A stretch of DNA of 64,000 nucleotides from Hordeum vulgare subsp. vulgare. Lineage: Eukaryota; Streptophyta; Magnoliopsida; Poales; Poaceae. The stretch spans positions 236,629,084-236,693,083 of the forward strand of contig NC_058522.1 in NCBI RefSeq assembly GCF_904849725.1. Reading direction: 5' to 3'. Position numbers and translations under genes: made by a program. The notes below the pieces were generated by a model. The model was given only the letters and a program-made list of their open reading frames with translations, was not told the DNA's origin and did no database searches. Positions 35,105-50,100 of the stretch are shown one piece after another. Positions within the stretch are counted from its first letter, which is position 1; the number at the start of each line of letters is the position of its first letter.

Positions 35105-36340
35105 ATGTCACCCCTGCAGCTAGCCAAACTTAAGAAGCAACTAGTTGAGGCCTTGAATAAAGGTTTCGTTCGTCCTAGCTCTTCTCCTTGGGCTTGTCCC
35201 GTCCTCATCGTCAAGAAGAAAGACGGAACGGATCGGATGGTTGTAGATTATCGACCAGTTAACCTGGTCACCATAAAGAACAAGTATCCCCTCCCCAGGA
35301 TCAACGACCTGTATGATCAGATCGTTGGATCCTCAATCTTCTCCAAAATGGATTTGAGGTTGGGTTACCATCAAATCAAGATCAAGAACGGGGACATTCC
35401 AAAAACGGCTTTTGTCACTCGTTATGGCCAATACGAGTACACCGTCATGTCCTTCGGTTTAACCAATGACCCAGCCACCTTCTCTCGCTTCATGAATTCA
35501 ATCTTCATGGAGTATTTGGATAAATTCGTCATGGTATACCTCGATGATATTCTCATCTACTCAAAGAACAAACAAGAACATGTCAAGCATCTAAGGCTGG
35601 TGTTGATGAAACTTCGAGAGCATCGCCTTTATGCCAAGTTTTCAAAATGTGAAAATTGGTTACCAGAAGTGACCTATCTAGGCCAAGTAATCTCCGGTAA
35701 GGGTATTGTCGTCAATCCCGAGAGAGATCAAGCCGTCCTTGATTGGACTCAACCTGAATTGGTTGAGCAAGTTAGGAGTTTTCTTGGTCTAGCGAGCTAT
35801 TGTCCCGCCTTGTCGAGAATTTCTCCAAGGTTGCAAAGCCTCTAACTGAACTCCACAAGAAAGATAAAAAAGTTCGAGTGGACACCATAGTGTGAGCATA
35901 GTTTTTAGGAACTGAAAAGACGCCTGACTTCCGCACGTGTGTTGCTACCACCAGATTTCTCCAAGGACTTTGTTATCTATTGCGACGCCTCGCGACAAGG
36001 ATTAGGTTGCATCCTCATGCAGGATCGTCATGTGATTGCATATGCATCTCGACAGTTGCGTCCACATGAGGATAATTATCCCACACATGATCTTGAGCTT
36101 GCAGCTGTGGTCCATGCACTTAAAACCTCGCGACATTACCTTCTTGGTAATTGTTGCGAAATATAAACTGATCACCAAAGTCTGAAATATATCTTCACCT
36201 AGCCGGATATGAATCTCACGCAAAGACGGTGGGTTGAGTTGATCACAGATTACGACTTAGGGATAACTTGCACCCCGGGGAAGGCCAATGTTATGGCTGA
36301 TGCACTAAGTCGTAAGTCTTATTGTAATAAGCTGATGCTA
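35105..36340 (+). pseudogene. Reverse transcriptase and RNase H of the second chromovirus
   Basis: RT runs from the entry segment ([20 protein letters not shown] near 35180) through [18 protein letters not shown] near 35350, [13 protein letters not shown] near 35455 and the catalytic YLDD at 35537-35548. A local disturbance near 35800-35845 ends the first block. RNase H follows in the same frame from about 35939: [12 protein letters not shown] near 35970, [19 protein letters not shown] near 36090, then TDHQSLKYIF, with stops at 36164 and near 36200. The linker TPGKANVMADALSRK follows near 36270. Confidence 0.92.
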
Positions 36341-37927
36341 CAACGAGGTCAACCACATCTCTATGAGGAATTTCGGAAGTTAAATCTTCACATCGTTCCT
36401 CAAGGATTCCTTTCTAACCTGGTGGCGAAGCCTACTCTTAGGGATCAAATCATAGCTAGCCAGAAGCGTGATAAGGGTATATCACGGATCAAGGAGAATA
36501 TTATTAGCGGAAACGCTAAGGAATTCTCCATGAATGATCAAGATGTTGTGTTCTTCCAGAATCGTCTAGTGGTTCCTAAGAATCCACATCTAAGGCAGTT
36601 GATCCTTAAGGAGGCTCATGATTCTCCTCTCACCATTCATCCTGGTAGTACTAAGATGTATCAAGACCTACGCCAGAGGTTTTGGTGGACTAGGATGAAG
36701 AGAGAAATTGTTGAGTTCATTGCTAACTGCGATGTTTGTCGTCGAGTTAAGGAAGAACATCAAAGGCCTGCTGGCACCCTTCAACCTTTAGCTATTCTTG
36801 AATGGAAATGGGATAAAGTCAGTATGGATTTCATCACTGGATTTCCCAAGACCAAGAAAGGAAATAATGCTATCTTTGTGGTCATTGACCGTCTTTCCAA
36901 AGTAGCTCATTTTCTTCTAGTTCGTGAGAGTATAACAGCTAGCCAGCTAGAAGAGTTATATATCTCTCGAATAGTGTCTCTTCATGGTGTTCCTCTGGAG
37001 ATTAACTCAGACCATGGAAGTATTTTTACTTCTCGCTTCTGGGAAAGTTTTTAGAATGCCATGGGGACTCACTTGTCTTTTAGCACTGCTTTCCATCCTC
37101 AATCAAGTGGTCAAGTAGAAAGAGTGAATCAAATCCTAGAAGATATGCTCCGAGCTTGTGTTATATCGTTTGGTATGAATTGGGAGAAGTGCCTTCCATT
37201 CGCCGAATTTGCTTATAACAATAGTTATCAATCAAGCTTGGGCAAAGCTCCTTTTGAAGTTCTCTATGGACGAAGATGTCGAACACCTCTTAATTGGTCA
37301 GAAACCGAAGAGAGGCAACTCTTTGGTCCGGATATGATCCACGATGCAGAAGAGCAAGTTCGCATTATTCGTGAAAAGTTGAAAACAGCCCAGTCTCGTC
37401 AAAAGAGCCAATATGATCGTCATCATAAGGCTGTGACCTTTGAAGTTGACGAGAAGGCTTACCTTCGGGTTACACCTCTGAAGGGTACCCATCGTTTCGG
37501 TATCAAGGGCAAGTTGGCTCCTCGTTATATCGTTCCTTTTCGCATTCTTGCCAAACGAGGAGAAGTTTCCTACCAATTGGAACTTCCTCCGCATCTTTCC
37601 AAGGTTCATGATGTATTCCACGTCTCGCAACTCAGGCGTTGCTTTTCGGATCCTATCCGTGAAGTGGACCACGAAACGCTTGATCTCCAAGATAACCTTT
37701 CATATCGAGAATACCCTATTCGTATTCTTGATCAAGCTGAGCGTACCACTCGACGTCGAAACCTCAAGTTTCTTAAAGTTCAATGGTCAAATCATTCTGA
37801 AAAAGAGGCAACATGGGAAAGAGAGGATCGTCTACGACATGAGTATCCCGCGCTATTCCCGACGACTTCCAAATCTCGGGACGAGATTCTTTGGAGGGGG
37901 GTGAGTTGTCACATCCCTGATCCCTAA
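36341..37927 (+). pseudogene. Integrase and chromodomain of the second chromovirus
   Basis: Zinc-binding HHCC region (HDSPLTIHPGSTKMY near 36620, CDVCRRVKEEH near 36730). The DDE core has SMDFITGFPKT near 36820, INSDHGSIFTSRFW near 37005 and the Glu in GQVERVNQILED near 37115. One TAG at 37052-37054 is the only break I see in this block. A GPF/Y-like region follows (near 37530), then a chromodomain-like end (FLKVQWSNHS, EKEATWERED) near 37765-37840. The frame ends seven codons inside the 3' LTR at 37927, with the LTR starting at 37907. Confidence 0.92.
37891..37906 (+). promoter_or_regulatory. Polypurine tract of the second chromovirus
   Basis: TTGGAGGGGGGTGAGT directly before the LTR start TGTCACATCC. 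It overlaps the end of the pol frame. Confidence 0.88.
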
Positions 37928-40900
37928 TAGAGTATAGCAAGTTTGTGCTCATGTCTTCTTCATTGCATCCAAGAAAATGAAATGAAATCAAAAGCAAAGC
38001 AAAGAAAACGAAAGCAAACCCTAACAACTCTATATTCAAAAGCAATTCAAATTTGGTGGCAAATTAAAAATTCCAAAATGGCCATTAGAAAAGTTCATCA
38101 TTTCTGATAAATGTTGAAAACAAAATATCAGGGGTGAAACATATTTTCAAAGTGCTTTTGGCATTTTAAATTAAAGTTAAAAGCTACTTAAATCAACTAT
38201 ATAATTGATTTCCAATAATCCAAAGTTTTCAAAAATGCTGAAACTTTTATATATGTTTGGAAATATTCCAAATAACACTTCAGCATGTTTCAAACTATTT
38301 TAGGAATAGTTTGGAGCCAAAAATAAAACAAAACCATATCAGAAATGTTTTAACACAAAAGAGAAAAAAAATAGAAAAGGAGTTATGAGACGCTTACCTG
38401 GCCCAGGCCGAGCTCGCCCTGTCGTCTACCTTGTGCCAGTCGGCAGCAGGAGGTGGCCGCCGCTCCCTCCGGCGTGGCCACGCACCTGCGTGCGTGCCTC
38501 GCCGCCGTTTCGCGGTGGCGAGGAAGGATAAGCCTCCCGTGACCTCCTCCCGTGCTTTCCCCCTCCTCATTCGCCCCCTGTTCTCCCTTCTCTCGGTCGC
38601 CATTAGAGCCCGAACTGAGCTCGAGCTCGCCATCGCTCCAGCCCCTCTCCCTCTCACCTGAGCTGCGCAATAGCTTCGCCTTGGTATCCTGAAGCTCTCC
38701 AACCAGACGCTCGACGCCGAGAACCCCTGAGACGTCGTGACGCCATCGTCTTCAACCTCGGATCCCTGGAGCTCGCCGCCATCGTTCTTCCTCCTCAGAC
38801 CGTCCCCGAGTCTGCTCTCGTCGCCTCTGCACTCCCTGTGAGCTCAGGGTGCTTTCCCCCTCATTTTCCCCTTCGATCCTGAGCTCTTGGCCCCGATTCC
38901 ACCGGAGCCCGACGAGATCCGCCGCGGGACCTCGTCGCCGGTAGCTCTCCGGTGATCGGCTGGTCATTCTGAGGCCACCAGCAGCATCAGTGCGCCACAT
39001 AGATGACGTAGGAGCTAATCCCTGACCCTCCTAGCGTGTGGATCAATGATCCCGATGGTGCCCGAACTCCGGCAGCCGCTGACCTCGTTGTCGGCGTCAT
39101 CTACGGTGGTTTCAGCCCGTGTTCTTTGCAAAAATGGATCCGCGATCGAGCAGCCGATCGTCTAGTGCCCTCCGCCGTGCGTTTGGTCACCGGAATAGCA
39201 AACCTGAGGCCCTCCGCCGTTCTGGTGGTCGCCGGAGCCTCGCCGCCGGTGGGTTTGACCCCATCGCCGGTGGGGTTGACTCCCCTGAGTCTCTCGTAAG
39301 TGGGGCCAGCCCCCAAACTAATTAAGTTTAGTGAAAATAAAAATAAAAATTATATTAAAAGTTAAATAGTCACTGACATGTGGGTCCAGCTTTGTTAATT
39401 AGCTAATTAAGTTTAACTTAATCTAAAAACTAGCCAGAGTCACTGACTAGTGGGTCCCACTCGTGAGGATTGACTTTCAACGGCCAGCTGACCTGTTGAT
39501 GTCATGCTGATGCAATAAATCTAATTCTGGTTTTAATATAATTCCAGAATAATTGCAAAACTTTGGAAATTCATAGAAATTTGAATATAACTCCAAATCA
39601 GACAAATAATATATGCAAATTGATCAGAAAAATCAATGAACACAATGGCGCTACTTTCATGCATAAAAAATAAAGTTATGAAACAACATTAGGTCAAATC
39701 AATTAAATGCTTAAGATAAATATGCCATTTCAAATAATATTTGAAATTGGATTTCAAACCACATGCAAACTAAGGTTTCACCAACCACATTGAATCTTAT
39801 CACCTTTCATTTCATGCCATGTTCATGCATCATGACCGTTGCATATGATTGTTAATAATTGTATGTTGTTATTCGGTAGGCCCCGCCCCTCCTAATACGA
39901 CTGATTATCCGACTGACGGATATCACCCCTCTGCTGAGCAACAAGGCAAGCAACAATTTTGATCACCCCGATAAATCCCATGTTCTCGCTCCTGTTCTTA
40001 CTTATTGCATTAGGTCAAAATGCTTTCAATGCTTTTACCACGTTAGTTGAACCCATTCCTTTGCATGACCTGTCTTTGTCACAGTAATTAGCTAAACCTT
40101 GCAACCTAGCATACCTGGTAGATGCTTGAGCCATGATGTGTCTTATCCTGCTATGCATGCTATGCTTAGAGTTGTGTATGGTCTGTCATCTGGGTGATGA
40201 ACAGGATCGTGAGAATGTGTTCAGTTAATAAAGGTTGTGTGTTGAACCAGATTTGGTAAAGGTACCGGTGAAAGGTTGTGTAGGAGTACATGGTGGGTTG
40301 TTTCATTGGAACCATCCTTAGGAACTAAGTTCCGTGTATGTAATCCAAGACAAGATACTACCACATGCTGGGCCCTGAAATATGACCCCGCTCGACTTAT
40401 TAATCCCCTAGTACTCGGTCTAGTAGTTGCAAGTAGTTTCTGGTGTTTATAGTCATGCTGGAGGCCGTGCATAGTGCTGACCTTGGAGGTTGGCTATGAT
40501 GCGGTAGGCAGTGGCACGGTGTACCAAGTGGCACCCGGATGGTGGGCTTGGGGACCCTGCCCACATCTTTTGGGGCCGTGGCGGAAACCTCGGCCGGACT
40601 TCCATGCGGGTTACCCTCAGATAGGCGATAAACCTGGACTAGGTATTAGCGTGGTTAACGGTCATGGCCGACTACCTCGCTGGGCTTCCGTTTGAAGGTT
40701 GTCGAGGTGCATGACGTGCACATAGAGATAAGTGGCGAGAGCGTGTGTGAAGAAGTACACCCCTGTAGGGTTATGATCTATTCGAATAGCCGCGTCCGCG
40801 GATATGGACTACTTGGAAACATATGTTGTTCATAGACAACTATAATGGCTACTCATAAAAATGGAAAGATAAGTGTGAGTGTCGTGGATGGCATTTCCGT

Positions 40901-41952
40901 AGGGAGACGGAATGATTCCACGATGGTGTATTGTTGTGGTGTTAATGGACTCGCGTGCGAGAAAACAAAGTTGTCAAAACTATTTAAAATTGTAGTTGTT
41001 TAGCCAAGAGTCAAAGTTGGCTTTCTGCATGAACCCCACAACTCCGTGTTGATACATTGCATGAGTAGATAGATTATTCTAAAGTCCTGTTGAGTACTTT
41101 TGTACTCATGTTTGCCTAATAAATTGTTGCATAGGTTGTTAATGACCCTAATGGTGGGTTCTATCTAGACGTTGACGACGACGAGTAGCTGGTGTCCCAG
41201 CTACGATATGGCCCTAGGTTGTGTTTGTACATAGTCACGCCATGTGCCTTTTACCTTTCCATCTGTCTGTACTCACACAGCTTTAATCTTCCGTTGGCTT
41301 GTAAGACTTGTTTGAAGGACTTGTGATGATGGGTCCTGAGACCCTATGTGTGTAATATTATATGTGAGGCTCTTCCGAGCCTTCTAAATAAAATTTGTAT
41401 GTTTATGGTTACGTTGTGATGCCATCGATGTATCTATGCATATCGGGTATGTCATGCGTACGTGTGTTGTACCTGATATGTATGGGGTTCGAACACCTAG
41501 TCGTATGCCTTAGTAGCACTCCTTACGAGGAAATGCCCCTTTGTGTTCCACCGAGTCATGGTAGTTCGCTACTGCTCCGGACACATTGGTTGACCGGCAT
41601 GTGTCCTTCTTAGTTGTTGTGTCTGTCCCTTCGGGGAAATGTCACGCGGTGTAATGGAGTCCTTGTAGCTTGCTACGACTCGTCTACACTCGCTGATGAT
41701 CGACACCTGCCTTGCTGGGTCATGTATGCATGTCCGTGTACGGAACTGCCACTTGAGTTTATGACTAGACATGTCGACCCGGGTTCTTTGACATCGGAAT
41801 GCTAGCGACACAATTGCATACGCGAGTCAAAAGGTGCAAACGGTCCCGGCTAAGGTAAGGCTGCAGCCGTGGGGATAATCGTGCGTGAGACCGCAAAGAG
41901 ATGTGATGTGTTACAGGCTGTATTCTTATGGCTTAGGATCGGGGTCCCGACA
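37907..41952 (+). repeat. 3' LTR of the second chromovirus (4.05 kb)
   Basis: Starts TGTCACATCC and ends GGGGTCCCGACA, the same terminus as the 5' LTR. It contains a GC-rich island (38,390-39,310). The single copy of the segment duplicated in the 5' LTR starts at about 40583. Confidence 0.93.
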
Positions 41953-42212
41953 ATAAGGTGATTAACAGCTAACATCAGGAAGCCACCCTCGAGTTCTCCA
42001 CACCATCGCTCGGGACAGGTTTATTAGAAACTGCCCATTCGACAGTAGCTTGGGATGTAGGCACATATATGTTTTAAGAACCGTGTGATACAGATCAACA
42101 GTGTATGTAGGTAAACCAAACAATTTAACAATAAGAAAATACTGCATCCAACGACCTTAGTTGGACATCGTACGGGCAACCAAACGTGTCCTAAATATCA
42201 ATGCTTCGTTCT
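41953..42212. other. Unassigned sequence between chromovirus and hAT element
   Basis: About 260 bp with no recognised repeat or coding sequence; probably the older target DNA. Confidence 0.5.
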
Positions 42213-42697
42213 TACAGGTTCAGGGCCGGCCCTGGGGGGTTCCGCGAGGGCGGCCGTACTGGGCCCAAAATTGTTGGGGGCCCGCTGCATATATAATACG
42301 TATACTAGGTCAGGCATGTACTAGGTATTGTAAAGTCTCTCGTCAGGCTTGTCTCTCGTCTCCCTGCACGCCGCGACTCTCATCTGTAGGAGTACGAGAC
42401 TACGACGCGGGCTGCGGGCAGGCCCTGGACGTCGGCTTCATTGCCACGCAGGCACGCACGCCGGCACGCGGAAGGGCCCTCGTCGGTTGCTTCTTCCGTA
42501 ATGTCCGTCAGTCTGTCTGTTCTCCACTTCTCCTGAGGATCTCGTTCTAGTTTGATTCGTAGATCAGTTCCCGTTCTAGTTTGCAATTTACTGATGCCTG
42601 ATGGATCTGGACCTGCAATTACTTCTAGTGATTCATTTTAAATCTTTGGGTAGTTAATGCCCTATTTTTGATTCAGATTTATTTATTTTCAGAATTA

Positions 42698-42855
42698 CTC
42701 CCTTCGTTCCTAAATATAAGACCTTTTAGAGATTCCACTATGAACTACATACGGATGTATGTAGTCATATTTTAGGATGTAGATTCACTCATTTTGCTCC
42801 GTATCTAGTCTATAGTAAAATCTCTAAAATGTCTTATATTAAGGAACAGAGGGAG
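42698..42855. mobile_element. Stowaway-like MITE nested in the hAT element, 158 bp
   Basis: Ends CTCCCTTCGTTCCTAAATAT and a matching inverted end finishing GGAACAGAGGGAG, with TA duplications at 42696-42697 and 42856-42857. Confidence 0.92.
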
Positions 42856-42860
42856 TAGTA

Positions 42861-43121
42861 ATGAAGCCTGAATCAGGTGCTGTCAAAAGAAAAAAGAGGA
42901 AAGGAGATTAAAAATTGGTAGATTCACAAAGAGGATTTCTTCGTAAGTTTTTGGCGAGTAACCCAACCACTTCAAAAAATCCAGACGAGTTGGCGTTAGT
43001 TCTTGTGAAAGAACCAAGTAATGTGAATCTAGAAGATGATATCCATACAGAAGACAATGTTGACATTGACGCGGACGATAACAATGTGAGTGATCATGAT
43101 CATAATTCATTTCTCACGTAA
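42861..43121 (+). pseudogene. N-terminal fragment of a hAT-type transposase
   Basis: The frame starts at ATG 42861 just after the MITE. It has a basic cluster (KRKKRKGD), one in-frame TAA, then a segment (RGFLRKFLASNPTTSKNPDE) followed by an acidic, Asp-rich stretch. This basic-then-acidic N-terminus resembles the region before the TTF-type zinc finger in plant hAT-like transposases. No zinc finger, catalytic core or dimerisation domain is left. It ends at TAA 43119-43121, 78 bp before the element end. It cannot be an active enzyme. Confidence 0.6.
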
Positions 43122-43254
43122 TCTGCACTACTTATTTATACTTAGAGGGCCTAAATTTTAGTTTCGCCCCGGGCCTCCAAAATCTCAGGACCGACCTTGT
43201 ACAGGTTAAACGATGAAACCCAAGCCGGTTCCTAAGCATACATTGGTGCATATA

Positions 43255-43503
43255 TGGCGAAGCTGGAGCACGTAGCAGATGTCTTCTCGGCTGAAGCTAG
43301 TGCTCTCGGTGAGGGCTCAAATGACCGGATGCAACTCCATCATTGTACAAATGGATAATCTGGTTATTGTTGAAACGGTATATCTTAACTTGGCAATTCA
43401 AATTGGCCCTATCCGCGATAGTTATGTGATTTCAGTAAGTTCAAACATTGTAATAGAGTCAAACATGGGCCATGTTGCCAAACCCCTAGATCCTGTTATT
43501 TAG
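43255..43503 (+). pseudogene. RNase H-like (RVT_3 type) relic
   Basis: Two frames together give a plant RNase H-like domain: AEASALGEG in one frame at about 43296-43320, then TGCNSIIVQMDNLVIVETV in another, and finally a segment reading SNIVIESNMGHVAK. These match the order of motifs in the RNase H-like domain at LINE C-termini and in the related host gene family. Frame changes and stops leave it non-functional. It may be the tail of an old LINE or a fragment of a host RNase H-like gene. Confidence 0.55.
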
Positions 43504-43544
43504 CAAATGATGTGAGTGTTATATGAAATTAATAAAAACTTTCC

Positions 43545-43740
43545 TTCAAACAAGGGATGACCTTTTAGGTCTGCTTTGGTTCGTAGGAATGTCATAGGAT
43601 AAGATTGTAAAAGAAAAAATTCCTATGAAGCCCTTTAGTTTGTAGGAATGGATTCCTATTTCTATTTTAAAGAAGAAAATAACATTAACCTGACTTGATG
43701 AAAAATTTCCTACCCTATGCATCAAATGACATGTGTTTTC
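43545..43740. mobile_element. Possible MITE remnant
   Basis: The sequence GCTTTGGTTCGTAGGAATG, echoed by TAGTTTGTAGGAATGGATTC, resembles the ends of common grass MITEs. I could not define both ends or a target duplication. Confidence 0.3.
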
Positions 43741-43870
43741 TTTATAGGAACTGAGATGCATATCATCTGACTTTCCATCCGCTTCCATCAATCACTTTCT
43801 TTTTCTTTATAGGAACTGAGATGCATATCATCTGACTTTCCATCCGCTTCCATCAATCACTTTCTTTCCG
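43741..43870. repeat. 65-bp tandem duplication, two copies
   Basis: Units 43741-43805 and 43806-43870 both begin TTTATAGGAACTGAGATGC and are essentially identical. Confidence 0.93.
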
Positions 43871-43930
43871 CTTATATGAAAACATGGGGCAACAAAATAT
43901 TTGCTCTTGGATGCCCTCCGTTCGGACCTC

Positions 43931-44137
43931 GCATGAGAAAGCACGTACTGTATTTTACGGACCACGCATGAGAAAGCACGTACTGTATTTTACGGACCAC
44001 GCATGAGAAAGCACATACTGTATTTTTCAGACATTGCATGAGAAAGCACGTACTGTATTTTTCTGAACCAAACTTTCTGCACTTGCTGCACCTACTGTAT
44101 TTTTCTGAATCAAACTTTCTGCACTTGCTGCCCCATG
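43931..44137. repeat. Minisatellite: 35-bp unit (about 4 copies) passing into 42-bp unit (2 copies)
   Basis: 35-bp units start GCATGAGAAAGCACGTACTG at 43931, 43966, 44001 and 44036. A 42-bp unit starting CTGTATTTTTCTGAA follows at 44053 and 44095. It lies about 300 bp beyond the stop codon of the L3 gene. Confidence 0.92.
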
Positions 44138-44428
44138 GCGCTCGTAAAACTAATCGGTGAGTTTGGTTTACTTTTCAGACCAACCAAACGATACTATAGT
44201 CCAGGCAGAGCCTACAGCATGGGCATGGGCACAGCTCAAACATTAGCTTTCAAATTTGAAGGCATGCCACAAGTTCAAAATGCATAAAACACGTCAGTTC
44301 AAATATTCGCAGCAGCAGCTCAGAGTTGCAATTGCAATGCATAAACCGGTACCCAATCAATCTGCCACAAAGGTTGGAAGAAGAAGAAAAAAAGGCTGGT
44401 AACACTATGGGATAAGATCTGTCGCAGC

Positions 44429-47036
<2,608 letters not shown>

Positions 47037-47130
47037 ATGTGTGTGATCACTTCCACTCAAAAAACAAAATATGTGTGTGATCACTTGGGGCGTGTTTGGA
47101 TTTGGATGACTCACTAAAACAAAATATCTG

Positions 47131-50100
47131 AGGAAAGTGGCTATCAAGATGCGGGCTTGGCATAAGGAGGAAGTAGGGGAGAGAGCAGGAAGACTGAAAA
47201 AGGCACAGGCTAAGCTGGAGAGATGTATGTGCGCACGAGTATCCGAGTCGAATGTCCGAGAAGAGGGGAGGCTACGGGGTGTTGTGCATGACTTGGAGGA
47301 GAAGCAACATATCAAAGCAAAACAGCGGTCCCATGTTGCTTGGCTCAAGGATGGGAATAGAAACACAAAATATTTCATGGCGGTGGCTTCAGCGAGGAGG
47401 AAGAAAAACAAAATTAAGGGGCTCAGGAGGGAGGATGGATCGGTAGTGCAGGAGGGGGCAGAGCTAACCAATTATGTGTGCTCCTTTTTTCAGGACTTAT
47501 TCACTACAACGGTGGGGGGGCATATGGAGGATCTCCTGCGCAAGGTGCAGCCTCGGGTAACACTCGCGATGAACACCCTCATGTCGGCTGCATTCACTAA
47601 GGAGGAGATCAAAGTTGCCCTTGATCACATAGGAGACCTGAAGGCACCTGGCCCGGATGGTATGCCCTCCGTTGTGTACAAGCGCAACTGGCACCTCATG
47701 GGGGATCAAGTAGTGGAGGAAGTCTTAACAGTGCTTAATGGCGGCGCAATCCCAGAAGGGTGGAATGACACCCTTATTGTTCTGATTCCCAAAGTTAAAT
47801 CACCGACCAGGATTAAGGACTTGCGCCCCATCAGCTTGTGCAACGTGGTTTATAAATTGGTGTCCAAGGTAATCGCGAACCGGATGAAAATGATCCTGCC
47901 AGAGATTATATCTGACAATCAGAGTGCCTTTGTACCTGGCAGACTTATCACCGATAATGTGCTGATCTCATATGAGATTTCAGACTATCTCCTTCACAAG
48001 ACCAAGGGGAAAGAAGGATTTGCGGCGGTCAAGGCGGATATGAGCAAGGCGTATGATCGGGTCGAGTGGAGTTTCTTGGAGGCCATGTTGTCCAGACTGG
48101 GCTTCAGCCACGAGGTGGTAAAGCTTATCATGCGCTGCGTTACCACTGTAAGATACCAAATTAAGGTTAATGGGGATCTCACTGAGCAGTTTTCTCCGAC
48201 GAGAGGCCTTCGCCAAGGGGACCCGCTATCGCCGTATTTGTTTGTCATTTGCGCAGAAGGCCTGTCGGCACTCCTCCAAGAAGCGGAGGCCGCTGGGCGG
48301 ATCAGTGGGGTGAAAATATGCAGCACGACTCCAACGGTGTCACACCTATTCTTCGCTGACGACTCCGTCCTACTTATGAAAGCTGAACCGAGGGAGACGG
48401 TAGTGTTGAAGGAAATCCTAGATCTGTATGAGAGCTGCTCCGGCCAGTGTATTAATACAGAGAAATCAGCGCTCGTGTTCAGCCCCAATACTACAGACGA
48501 TACACGCATGGCAGTGAAAAACATCCTGGGGATCCAAAGCGAGACATGGAACGAGAAATACCTGGGCTTGCCGGTTCATGTGGGCCGTTCCAGGAGGAAA
48601 GCCTTCGCTTACATCAAAGGGGCAGTCGCGGGGAAGGTTTATGGCTGGAAGGAGAAGCTTATTGCAAAGCCAGGCAAAGAAACCCTAGTCAAAGCTGTGG
48701 CACAAGCAATACCCACATATGCCATGTCCTGCTTTTACCTTACGAAGGCGTTCTGTGAGGAGCTTAGTTCGATGGTGGGGAAATACTGGTGGAGCCAGCA
48801 AGAGAAGGAAAACACCGTCCATTGGATCAGCTGGGAGAAGCTCACAAAACCAAAAGATCAGGGTGGATTGGGCTTCCGGGACATGGACTGCTTCAATATA
48901 GCTATGTTATCCAGGCAGGTTTGGAGGCTAATTCAGTGCCCAGACTCGCTGTGTGCTAGGGTACTGAAAGCAAGGTACTTCCCTCACACCCATGTTCTTG
49001 ATGCTACCCCACGCCCGGGCATCTCTTACTCCTGGAGAAGTCTACTACATGGTCTGGAGCTCATCAAGGACGGATACATCTGGCGCATTGGAGATGGTAT
49101 GAACGTTAACATATGGAAAGATCCTTGGATACCGAGACCGTGGTCGAGACGGGTGATCACGCCCCGGAGGGGTAACCTGCTTGAGCATGTCAGTGAGCTC
49201 ATTGATCCAGCTACTGGCAATTGGGATGAAAGGCTGGTTCGTGAGACCTTTTGGGAGGATGATGCCTGACATATCATGCAGATCCCACTGAGAGAAGGGG
49301 TTCCGCATTTTGTGGCCTGGCAATACGAGAGCAAAGGAGCCCACTCCGTCAAAAGCGCATACAGGCTACAGGTTCAGTTACGGAAACACTTGACACTTGG
49401 AGATGTGGGGTCAAGCACGGCCGCGGCTCCCATCAACCCATGAGCTGCTGATTCATGGCGTCGTCTGTGGAAGATCAGGGGGCCGAGGGACATCCACACG
49501 TTCGCATGGCGGCTAAAGCACGATTCCCTGGCTCTTCGGGTGAATCTCAAGAAAAGGGGGATCCCAGTGGAGAACACTAAATGCCTCTTCTGTGGTAGGG
49601 CGGACGAGGATGGTGGACACTTGTTCATCAAATGCAAGAACGCCAAGGCGGTCTGGAGAGAGCTTGCGCTGGAGCCAGAACGGCGGAAACTGCAGGAAAT
49701 CCCATCGGTGCACCACACATTGGATTATATCTGGAGCATTAGTGAACACAAAAGGATGCTTATCCTTACCTTCTGGTGGCTCTAGTGGTCTAACCGGAAT
49801 AGGCTGAGGGAAGGGGAGTTACAGGAATCCGCAGAGGCAGTCGCTAGACGGGCACGGGCTAATGTCATCCAATATGAGCAGATATACTGTGTACCGAAAG
49901 CTGAGCTGTCTCCCCAACGGTGGCGGCCGCCCCCTGATGAAATGATCAAGATCAATGTGGATGGCTCCTTCATTCCGGGACATGAGGGCTCGGGGTGGGG
50001 TGTTATCGCCCAAGACGCAGATGGAGCGCTGGTTGCGGCAAGGGCTGGCAGACAGGAACGTGTCGAGGATGCCTTTGGGGCGGAGGTATATGCCCTTGCT

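Larger units (their letters stand above)
25089..41952 (+). mobile_element. Second chromovirus (Ty3/gypsy, Tekay-like), 5' LTR rearranged
   Basis: Internal region 31884-37906 with primer site, a pre-gag ORF, gag, protease, RT, RNase H, integrase and chromodomain, and a clean 4.05-kb 3' LTR (37907-41952). The 5' side has an LTR-start fragment (25089-25337), an inverted internal segment (25339-26619), then the main LTR (26620-31883) with an internal 1365-bp tandem duplication. No target duplication can be checked because the true 5' end is missing. Confidence 0.9.
42221..43199 (+). mobile_element. hAT-type transposon, internally degraded, 979 bp
   Basis: Starts CAGGGCCGGCCCTG and ends with a diverged inverted match (CAGGACCGACCTTG). 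It is flanked by a perfect 8-bp duplication, TACAGGTT, at 42213-42220 and 43200-43207, the target-site size of hAT elements. The interior holds a Stowaway MITE and a remnant of the transposase N-terminus. Confidence 0.9.

Noticed and set aside
47037..47086. 16-bp direct repeat (ATGTGTGTGATCACTT) flanking an A-rich 18-bp stretch, in the L3 upstream region
   Set aside because: Could be a tiny insertion with duplication, but the insert is too short to identify and a simple slippage duplication of 34 bp explains it.
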